DNA from: an uncultured Clostridia bacterium
Lineage (GTDB): Bacteria; Bacillota; Clostridia; Christensenellales; CAG-917
DNA: 7,001 nucleotides
Reading direction: 5' to 3'
Assembly: GCA_946056785.1 (NCBI GenBank)
Contig: CAMGKS010000059.1
Span: 1-7,001 of the forward strand
Below the pieces are notes generated by a model that searched no databases, had not been told where the DNA came from, and worked only from the letters and a program-made list of their open reading frames with translations. Made by a program: the position numbers and the translations under genes. Positions 1-5,447 of this stretch are shown one piece after another. Position 1 is the first letter of the stretch, and each line of letters begins with the position of its first letter.

Positions 1-61
1 GGCATTCGCCTGCATACGCTTTCGCTAAGTTTTCATAAGTTTTACTTTTCAATAATTCCAT
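1..61 (-). CDS. Rubrerythrin-like ferritin-family protein (N-terminal fragment, runs off the window)
   Basis: Only the first 20 codons are present, ending in KTYENLAKAYAGEC. The phrase ENLxKAxAGE is the typical start of rubrerythrin and reverse-rubrerythrin proteins, and Glu19 in AGE would be the first di-iron ligand of the ferritin-like four-helix bundle. Members of this family reduce hydrogen peroxide in the cytoplasm of anaerobes. The ATG at 59-61 is chosen because a strong GGAGG ribosome binding site lies five bases upstream, at 67-71. The upstream region contains a tandem TATAAT repeat and a dyad, so the gene probably has its own regulated promoter. Whether a rubredoxin-like FeS4 domain follows cannot be seen. 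Another ferritin-like family member is possible; the start codon is very likely right. Confidence 0.75.
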   Translation of the reverse strand, partial: MELLKSKTYENLAKAYAGEC

Positions 62-66
62 TTTTA

Positions 67-71
67 CCTCC
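67..71 (-). promoter_or_regulatory. Ribosome binding site of the rubrerythrin-like gene
   Basis: GGAGG on the minus strand, five bases before the ATG. It fixes the start of the partial gene and is of the strong type common in Clostridia-like bacteria. Confidence 0.8.
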
Positions 72-107
72 GCATTTTATTATTGCCAAGATAAAAATTT
101 TCATTCT

Positions 108-144
108 GATGAAAATAATATTATAGATGAAAAATAATATTATA
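108..144 (-). promoter_or_regulatory. Tandem direct repeat carrying two TATAAT boxes upstream of the rubrerythrin-like gene
   Basis: On the minus strand two copies of TATAATATTATTTT(T)CATC lie head to tail: 126-144 is 19 bp and 108-125 is 18 bp, differing by a single T in the T run. Each copy contains a perfect TATAAT and the 10-bp palindrome ATAATATTAT. The TATAAT at 120-125 would place a transcription start about 40 bases before the ribosome binding site, but no good -35 box is visible at 17 bp. ATAAT/ATTAT half-sites resemble a PerR-type operator, although the central spacer base of that consensus is missing. The repeat is certain; its role as promoter or operator is inference. Confidence 0.5.
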
Positions 145-252
145 AAGATTTATAAAACGTCGGACGCATTATAAATATTAGAATAGGCTTAAACGATAAA
201 ATTTAAATGCTAAATAAAACTAAAAGTTACCGCCCTTCTTCCTTAAGCGAAA

Positions 253-280
253 ATTATAACGGCAATTATATTGTCGTTAA
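253..280 (-). promoter_or_regulatory. Possible promoter overlapped by an inverted repeat
   Basis: Minus strand: TTAACG (275-280), 16-bp spacer, TATAAT (253-258). The -10 box is perfect and the -35 box matches 4 of 6. An inverted repeat spans 257-279, with arms TAACGGCAAT and ATTGTCGTTA around a TAT loop on the plus strand; the arms pair throughout except for one G-T. It covers almost exactly the -35 to -10 interval, as an operator would. If used, this promoter gives the rubrerythrin-like gene a leader of about 185 bases. The inverted repeat is seen directly; the promoter assignment is inference, and several other TATAAT boxes lie nearby. Confidence 0.35.
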
Positions 281-307
281 ATTTTAAACGTTTCTTATAA
301 TGCGGAC

Positions 308-430
308 TATGAAAATCGCAGAAACTACTAAGTTTAAATATGTGTAAATATGAAAATCACAGAAACGACTAAGTTTAAATATGCGTAAATATGAAAATCA
401 CAGAAACGACTAAGTTTAAATATGTGTAAA
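308..430. repeat. Three tandem copies of a 41-bp unit
   Basis: Units at 308-348, 349-389 and 390-430 are contiguous with an exact period of 41 bp. Units 2 and 3 differ at one base and units 1 and 3 at two. There are no variable spacers, so this is not a CRISPR array. On the plus strand each unit contains ATG, eleven codons and TAA, encoding MKI(A/T)ETTKFKY(V/A); stop and next ATG are two bases apart. No Shine-Dalgarno sequence precedes any of these ATGs, so translation is doubtful. The near identity of the copies implies recent duplication or homogenisation. It may be a variable-number locus or a protein-binding array. Confidence 0.9.
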
Positions 431-446
431 ATCGTTATGGAAACAA

Positions 447-461
447 TTCAAAGCGTTTGAA
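447..461. repeat. Short perfect inverted repeat
   Basis: TTCAAA-GCG-TTTGAA is a 6-bp perfect stem with a 3-base loop, about 75 bp downstream of the exonuclease stop. On the minus strand it is followed by TTGTTT rather than a clean T run, so as a terminator it would be weak. It could also be a dyad binding site. Confidence 0.35.
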
Positions 462-534
462 ATATCTATACTAAATTAAAAGACAAAATTAAAAAGTTCT
501 GTTTAAACGTAGGAAAGCTATAAGATAATTGAAC

Positions 535-1560
535 CTACTCTCGTTTATCCGTATTATTATCGTCCAATTCCAATGCGTAAAGGTCGATGCCCCGTTCTTT
601 CAACATATCGCCAAGAGTCGCCGCAGTTTTTATAGCGGATTTTTTAGGTTTTAAGCTTTCGAAATCAAAACATGAAAAATCCAATCCCAACCGCCCGGCA
701 AAATCGAATATATCAACTATTTCTGCTTTTGCCGCCTTTGCGGAACGCATTCTTTTGCAGTCAACGTTTTTTGTCTTTATAAATATATCGGCAGTATCGG
801 CGAGATTCGTATAAACGCCGCCTTTTGACGCAAATTCTTTTATGATCGACCAAACTTTTACGGTGTCGTGTTTTTCTAAAATTTCACTGAAAGCAATCTT
901 TTTCCCGCAAAAAATCCCTTCGCCGCTTTTTATCTCTTTAACAAGCCGCTTCAATGCCTTGCCTGACGATGCGTTGCTTTTTTTAATAATTCCGTCCTGA
1001 GTGTTCGCAACGACAGACGGACAAATTTCAATAATTTCTTTTAAACTGAGTTTAAGAATATTGCATAAACTTTTAACCACAAGCATAGTCAAATGAGCGT
1101 CGTCATCAGATTTATGTAAATTCATCGGTTCTATTTTTAAATTTTCCGCTATTTTTTCAAGTGAAAAATTGACGGACGCTCCAAGCATATTATAAATTTT
1201 TTGACTGTCCGCAAAATAATAACTCAATTGCGGCAATTTATATCTTGCGCATGCGGTTTTCAAAAAAACGGCGTCGTTATTTACCGCATGCCCGCACACA
1301 ATTTGATTCCCGTCCATCAAAATTTCTTTTATACGTTCATAATGAAAAGGAAAAGGCTCGGCTTTAAAAAATTCGCTTTCATCGTAAGCCAATTTAATAT
1401 TAGGGTCAAAACCGCTGCGTGACAATCTAAACTCTGCCTCAGGATTAATTATTATATCCTCTTTTGTCAGCACGTTAAAATCTGCGTCGGTAATAACGTA
1501 TCCAAAGCTACAAATATTTTTTCCGTCACAACATTCAATATCAAAAAACAAGTATCTCAC
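535..1560 (-). CDS. DEDDh-type 3'-5' exonuclease with a C-terminal BRCT-like domain
   Basis: The 341-residue product begins with an exonuclease domain of the RNase T / DNA polymerase III epsilon superfamily. Exo I is FDIE (Asp7, Glu9). Exo II is the GHAVNNDAVFL block with Asp96. Exo III is HKSDDDA, with His149 and Asp154 in the H-x4-D spacing of the DEDDh class. These residues bind the two metal ions that hydrolyse 3' nucleotides of DNA or RNA in the cytoplasm. Residues about 218-290 (GKKIAFSEIL, then SKGGVYTNLADTADIFI, then SAKAAKAEIVDIFDF) follow the BRCT pattern seen in NAD-dependent ligase, which suggests a nick or protein-docking role. The start is GTG at 1558-1560, preceded by AGGGTG at 1565-1570; the next methionine is at residue 82, too late. 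The gene ends in TAG. It is too long to be a lone polymerase proofreading subunit and carries no polymerase domain. Exonuclease class is secure; BRCT assignment is moderately so; the substrate is unknown. Confidence 0.88.
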   Translation of the reverse strand: MRYLFFDIECCDGKNICSFGYVITDADFNVLTKEDIIINPEAEFRLSRSGFDPNIKLAYDESEFFKAEPFPFHYERIKEILMDGNQIVCGHAVNNDAVFLKTACARYKLPQLSYYFADSQKIYNMLGASVNFSLEKIAENLKIEPMNLHKSDDDAHLTMLVVKSLCNILKLSLKEIIEICPSVVANTQDGIIKKSNASSGKALKRLVKEIKSGEGIFCGKKIAFSEILEKHDTVKVWSIIKEFASKGGVYTNLADTADIFIKTKNVDCKRMRSAKAAKAEIVDIFDFAGRLGLDFSCFDFESLKPKKSAIKTAATLGDMLKERGIDLYALELDDNNTDKRE

Positions 1561-1579
1561 GTTTCACCCTATCGATTTA

Positions 1580-1608
1580 ATGATAACACCCTCAGCCGTA
1601 AAAAACAA
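1580..1608 (-). promoter_or_regulatory. Possible promoter of the exonuclease gene
   Basis: TTGTTT (1603-1608), a 17-bp spacer and TATCAT (1580-1585) on the minus strand match the sigma-A consensus 3 of 6 and 5 of 6. The predicted start of transcription lies only a few bases before the AGGGTG ribosome binding site at 1565-1570, giving a very short leader. The 94-bp gap after the U32 gene shows no terminator, so read-through from it is equally possible. Confidence 0.35.
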
Positions 1609-1654
1609 TACTAATTTTTATTATTTTAAGTTTGACTTCGTCAGAACTCAAAAG

Positions 1655-3898
1655 CTATTTTATCCTTAAATTCAATTTTCCGACGCTTTCACACGGTTTA
1701 ACCTGTTTTCCGTCCAAAGCCGACTGAAATTCATCGGCGGAGAAACCGCGTAAATCGATAAATTCATTCATCGGATGTTTATTTACCGAATTTATAGGTT
1801 GTCCCAGCAACTCGAACCTGCACCGCCCTGATTTAACCCGTCGTATCGAATATGAATTGCCTTTAGCGTCCCGATATTCGACATCTTTAAATCTACACTT
1901 GTCGCAGTTCTTCTCGCCATTACCGTATAATTCTTTAAAAGGACAATAGACAAAATTCATAAGAACGGGATACCCAAGCGAATAATAGTATTCTCCGCCA
2001 TAATTATAACCGCCCTTGCATAATTCAAGCGACATAATACAATTATCGGCTCCCAGATCTTTCAACTCGTTTACGGCATAATTATTAAATACGTTCAGCC
2101 CCGTTCCGGCAACGGTTTTGACTTTTTCTGCCCACTTAAGTCCCCAAAGATTGTTTGCAACGATAAAATCGCTTTTCAAAACAAGTGCTTCGAATTTCTT
2201 GATCTCCGATTGTTCCGCAACAATCGGAAGGCAAAGTCCCACTTTATGATTTTCCAAAAAGTCGGATAAATTTTTATCAAAATATGAAGACGGTGAAATA
2301 GCGATCATTGCGTCAAATTCTTTTGCAAAATTATATTCTCTCTCGTTTCCGACTACAATAATTCTTTTTTTGTTTACGTTCACGGCATTGTCGCCACGGT
2401 TATTAAAATTAGAACCGCTATCGATGGAAACAGCTTTTGCCGTTATCGGTTTATTAAAACTTTTTAGTATCTCTTTTTTCAAAGAGTCAAGTGCAATTCT
2501 TCTGCACTCGTTTAAAACCGATTTAGCTATAAATACGCCGTCCGTGGTTAAATGTAGTTTCTCCAAACAAAAATCGCTTTTTTTGAAAGTGTCGATAAAG
2601 TCTTTTTCCGTTAACGCCTGAGTTTTTGCTTTTTCCAAAACAAAATCGCTCTCATAAACCGTTTTGAAATTTCCGCTTTTTGCCGTAACGAGAAGTTTTT
2701 GTCCGCTTATTGCCATACAATCGACTTGAAGCGGCACTTTTTTTTCCGTTGATAACGCTTCCTTCTCAAGTCGGCTGTCCAAAGTCAGATAAACGTCGCT
2801 TCCTTTTGCCGCAGACTTAGCCGAAAAAACATAATACTTCCCGTTTTTATTTTCAACGGAACCGACGCCCAGACTGCCTGCCTCTTTGCCGCTTTCAAAA
2901 AATTTCAAACCGTCACCGACGGCAATATCGTGGCTTGAAGATATTTCCAGCTTATACAAGTTTTTAAAGCGTTTAACCTCGTCAAGTCTTCCTATTTTTA
3001 CTCCACGATGATTATTGAAAGAAATATTCAGTTTGTCGTAATTATCATACAAATATGCCGTTTCGTTAAACTTACCTCTTGAATATGCTTTTAACAATTC
3101 GTTTTTTAAGCCGTTCGGCAAACTGCCCAAACTGTCAATAGCTTTTCTGTATGCCCTTGTCGCAATCGCAACGTATCCGGCACGTCTCAATCTCCCTTCG
3201 ATTTTAAAACTCGTAACTCCGGCTGCCGCCAAAGTCTGCAAACTGTCTATAAGGCATAAATCTTTCGTCGATTCGAGATATCCGCTTTTAGATTCTGTAG
3301 AATAAGGCAAACGACAAAGCTGAGCGCATCTTCCCCTGTTTCCGCTGTCGCCGCTTTTAAAACTGCTTATAAGACAATTTCCGCTAAACGATGAACATAA
3401 AGCTCCATGAACAAAAAATTCTATTTCAAGATTAGTATTTTCCTTTATTTTGCGAATATCTTCAAGTTTTGTTTCTCTTGACAGTACCACTCTCTTAAAA
3501 CCGACTTTCTGTGCAATTTCGGCTCCCGAAAGATTATGCACTCCAAGCTGAGTGCTTGCATGCAATTCTATGCCGTCAAAACTCTCTCTTAAAAATCGGG
3601 CTACCCCTAAGTCCTGAACGATAAATGCGTCGACTTTTGCCTCTATCGCTTTTTTTACCAGCCCGAAAAGTTCGTCAAATTCATCGTTATAAACCAAAGT
3701 GTTTAAAGTGACGTAAACTTTTACCCCTCTGAAATGGGCATATTCGACCGCTTCAATCAATTCGTCATCTCCAAAGTTTTTGGCTTTTGCACGGGCGTTA
3801 AAACCGCTCATACCAAGATAAACGGCGTCGGCACCGCAATTAACGGCGGCTCTTAAACTTTCAAAATCTCCAACGGGAGATAACAATTCAACTTCCAT
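1655..3898 (-). CDS. U32 family protein (RlhA / collagenase-like 'peptidase' U32 with DUF3656-type region)
   Basis: The 747-residue product opens with the U32 TIM-barrel start MEVELLSPVGDFESLRAAV and GADAVYLG. The U32 signature spans residues 160-178 (EFFVHGALC, SGNCLIS), and Cys168, Cys175, Cys191 and Cys195 form the four-cysteine set that binds 4Fe-4S in the related UbiU/UbiV. STQLGVHN (115-122) and FKIEGRLR (231-238) are also typical. A beta-rich part follows (about 295-375), then a DUF3656-like region (about 380-480), a further alpha/beta part, and a second cysteine set, Cys652, 665, 668 and 693. Named as peptidases, the long members include RlhA, which hydroxylates a 23S rRNA cytidine; this gene is likely an RNA-modifying enzyme, not a protease. 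I chose the ATG at 3896-3898, which matches the family start; an in-frame GTG three codons upstream (3905-3907) is possible. No strong ribosome binding site is seen at either. Length fits clostridial members. Family secure, exact reaction not. Confidence 0.9.
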   Translation of the reverse strand: MEVELLSPVGDFESLRAAVNCGADAVYLGMSGFNARAKAKNFGDDELIEAVEYAHFRGVKVYVTLNTLVYNDEFDELFGLVKKAIEAKVDAFIVQDLGVARFLRESFDGIELHASTQLGVHNLSGAEIAQKVGFKRVVLSRETKLEDIRKIKENTNLEIEFFVHGALCSSFSGNCLISSFKSGDSGNRGRCAQLCRLPYSTESKSGYLESTKDLCLIDSLQTLAAAGVTSFKIEGRLRRAGYVAIATRAYRKAIDSLGSLPNGLKNELLKAYSRGKFNETAYLYDNYDKLNISFNNHRGVKIGRLDEVKRFKNLYKLEISSSHDIAVGDGLKFFESGKEAGSLGVGSVENKNGKYYVFSAKSAAKGSDVYLTLDSRLEKEALSTEKKVPLQVDCMAISGQKLLVTAKSGNFKTVYESDFVLEKAKTQALTEKDFIDTFKKSDFCLEKLHLTTDGVFIAKSVLNECRRIALDSLKKEILKSFNKPITAKAVSIDSGSNFNNRGDNAVNVNKKRIIVVGNEREYNFAKEFDAMIAISPSSYFDKNLSDFLENHKVGLCLPIVAEQSEIKKFEALVLKSDFIVANNLWGLKWAEKVKTVAGTGLNVFNNYAVNELKDLGADNCIMSLELCKGGYNYGGEYYYSLGYPVLMNFVYCPFKELYGNGEKNCDKCRFKDVEYRDAKGNSYSIRRVKSGRCRFELLGQPINSVNKHPMNEFIDLRGFSADEFQSALDGKQVKPCESVGKLNLRIK

Positions 3899-4199
3899 AC
3901 GTATCACTTTTAAAATTTACCTATAAAACCTTATCGTTTTACATTAAGGCTATTTTCTGAAAAATCTCCTTGTCGCTATCTATTGTCGCAAGCGAATTGA
4001 ATAAAACAAAATTAACTGTTATTCTACCGCCTATTAAATTAAATCAATCGACCGATATGCCGAACTGCAATTAAAATTTGTAACGGCGTTTTGAGCATTC
4101 AGCGTGAACCCTTTCAATTCAACGCCGATAGAACCTGAAAGTGCGATTGAACCAAAATATGATTGACTCCAAAACGTAACGCTTTTTACTCTGAATATT
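3899..4199. other. 301-bp gap between the MFS and U32 genes
   Basis: No secure gene is present. Directly after the MFS stop, one minus-strand frame stays open to a TAA at 4034-4036. It reads GSIALSGSIGVELKGFTLN and beyond with coding-like codons, but its only possible start is a TTG inside the MFS gene with no proper ribosome binding site. I do not recognise the product; it could be a gene remnant or chance. An imperfect hairpin lies at 4084-4127. The part next to the U32 gene is AT-rich, with no convincing promoter. Confidence 0.5.
4084..4127. repeat. Imperfect long hairpin in the MFS-U32 gap
   Basis: On the plus strand CGGCGTT (4084-4090) pairs with AACGCCG (4121-4127), TTGA (4091-4094) with TCAA (4114-4117), and TTCA (4098-4101) with TGAA (4105-4108) around a GCG loop. 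A 3-base bulge and an asymmetric internal loop separate the stems, which total 15 pairs over 44 bases. On the minus strand it starts 73 bases after the MFS stop and is followed by TTACAAATTTT, not a clean U tract. It could stabilise the mRNA 3' end, act as a weak terminator, or belong to a small RNA. The pairing is visible; the role is inference. Confidence 0.4.
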
Positions 4200-5390
4200 T
4201 CAATCGAGAAAATTAACTTTGCTGTTGGCCACAACCTTATCGAGACGAAACAGTGTAATTATCATAAGGCCGCTTGAAACAACCATCCAAAGCGGCATGG
4301 TGTCAAACCCGATATACGGAGTCACGTATCCGAAAACAAGTTGAACGAGAAAACCGGCTCCGTAGCCTATCGCCATTTGATATCCGGTCAGATACGTAGC
4401 GACGTCACCTTTAAAACGATAGCTTGTCGCATGCAACGCACTAGGAAAAATAGGGCCGAATCCGAAGCCTATCAAAAACAAACCTGCAACCGAATATATA
4501 CCGACAGGCAAAGCCAAAACAACTATTCCCACAAGCGAAATAACCGTTCCCGCCCATATCAATTGTCTGTCACGTAGCCATACCGTCAAAAAGCCGCTTA
4601 ACAACCTTCCCAGCATCACGCCGCCGTAATAAAGCGTCATTAAATTCGATGCCAAAGACGCCGTGACGAATTTAGTATTGACAAGATAACTTGCTCCCCA
4701 AGTAATCATTAAAAATTCCATCGAGCAATAAAACGCAAAAAGCAAAATCGACGGTTTAACGCCTTTGCATTTTAAAACGCTGAAAAAGCCTGTTTTTTGC
4801 GAAGCGGTTTCTCCGCTTGTTACAAAACACTGCTTTTTCTCTACTTTTCGCCAATACGGCAATGAGCACAAAATGATAAACGATATTGCAAACTGAATGA
4901 TTGCAATGGTCATATAACCGCCACGCCAATCGGCTGTTTGAAGAAACGGCGACATAATAAGAGGACTTATAACGACGCCGACGCCCCAAAAGCAATGTAA
5001 CCAGTTTATATGCCTTGCTTTGTAATTGTTGGAAACGTAATAATTTAAGGCGGTATCCACAGCCCCTGCCCCTATGCCCAGCAAAACGGCAAATACGATA
5101 AGCATCCATAAACTGTCGGCAAATTTCGTTCCCAAAAGCCCGAATGCGGTAAGCATAACGGAAACAAAAGTTAAACGGCTTGTACCGACTTTTTTAATAA
5201 GCATTCCGGCAAAAAGGCTCATTAAGCAGCTGCTTATGCCGGTTATTATAGAAATTATCGAAGCATAACTTACCGGCATTCCCAAATCGGAATGCATAAC
5301 CGGCCAAGCCACGCCGAATAATGAATCGGGAAGACCTAACGATATAAAAGTTATGTAAACAATAGCAAGTATAAAATACATATCAAACAT
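4200..5390 (-). CDS. Major facilitator superfamily transporter, FHS / fucose permease-like
   Basis: The 396-residue integral membrane protein has about twelve hydrophobic segments in a 6+6 arrangement, split by a hydrophilic loop at residues 181-212 that is rich in Lys, Thr and Ser. Family-typical stretches are GLPDSLFGVAWP (19-30) in the first segment, GIGAGAVDTALNYYVSNN (105-122), NWLHCFWGVG (129-138), GRLLSGFL (261-268) in the repeated half, and GFGFGPIFPS (308-317). These match the FHS-like branch, whose members move sugars or other small solutes with protons; the substrate here cannot be named. The ATG at 5388-5390 gives a complete first segment. No recognisable ribosome binding site precedes it (GTGTTAAATT instead), and a terminator ends only 30 bases upstream, so the source of its transcript is unclear. 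Length is normal for the family and the gene looks intact, ending in TGA. Confidence 0.9.
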   Translation of the reverse strand: MFDMYFILAIVYITFISLGLPDSLFGVAWPVMHSDLGMPVSYASIISIITGISSCLMSLFAGMLIKKVGTSRLTFVSVMLTAFGLLGTKFADSLWMLIVFAVLLGIGAGAVDTALNYYVSNNYKARHINWLHCFWGVGVVISPLIMSPFLQTADWRGGYMTIAIIQFAISFIILCSLPYWRKVEKKQCFVTSGETASQKTGFFSVLKCKGVKPSILLFAFYCSMEFLMITWGASYLVNTKFVTASLASNLMTLYYGGVMLGRLLSGFLTVWLRDRQLIWAGTVISLVGIVVLALPVGIYSVAGLFLIGFGFGPIFPSALHATSYRFKGDVATYLTGYQMAIGYGAGFLVQLVFGYVTPYIGFDTMPLWMVVSSGLMIITLFRLDKVVANSKVNFLD

Positions 5391-5420
5391 AATTTAACAC
5401 AATTACATAATTTAAGCAAT

Positions 5421-5444
5421 AAAAAAGAGAGCTACGCTCTCTTT
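5421..5444 (-). terminator. Rho-independent terminator of the ferritin-like gene
   Basis: On the minus strand AAAGAGAGC pairs perfectly with GCTCTCTTT around a GTA loop (9-bp stem, 5424-5444), and the T run continues for three more bases (5421-5423). It begins three bases after the ferritin-like gene's TAA and separates it from the MFS gene. On the plus strand no T run follows, so it acts in the minus direction. Confidence 0.88.
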
Positions 5445-5447
5445 ATA

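Larger units (their letters stand above)
62..534. other. 473-bp non-coding stretch between the exonuclease and rubrerythrin-like genes
   Basis: This AT-rich stretch has no gene-length frame on either strand. From the exonuclease end toward the rubrerythrin-like gene it holds a short perfect palindrome (447-461), the triple 41-bp repeat (308-430), a dyad over a possible promoter (253-280), and the TATAAT tandem repeat with ribosome binding site (67-144). The purine-rich minus-strand sequence AAGGAAGAAGG near 232-242 looks like a ribosome binding site but is not followed by a usable start. I see no strong terminator for the exonuclease gene. Confidence 0.7.

Noticed and set aside
52..114. 20-codon minus-strand ORF (ATG at 112-114) overlapping the rubrerythrin start out of frame
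   Set aside because: It runs through the ribosome binding site and start of the real gene, has no ribosome binding site of its own, and is too short to support.
308..430. CRISPR array
   Set aside because: The units are contiguous and nearly identical along their whole length. There are no unique spacers and no cas genes.
308..430. DnaA boxes or plasmid-type iterons
   Set aside because: The closest unit sequence (TTTACACA on the minus strand) is a poor match to the DnaA box, and no replication gene is nearby.
478..492. 15-bp match AAAAGACAAAATTAA shared with 6719-6733
   Set aside because: Both lie in AT-rich spacers and no flanking similarity extends the match, so it is likely chance.
4756..5109. 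117-codon minus-strand frame inside the MFS gene
   Set aside because: It is an out-of-frame shadow; the MFS frame carries all the family motifs.
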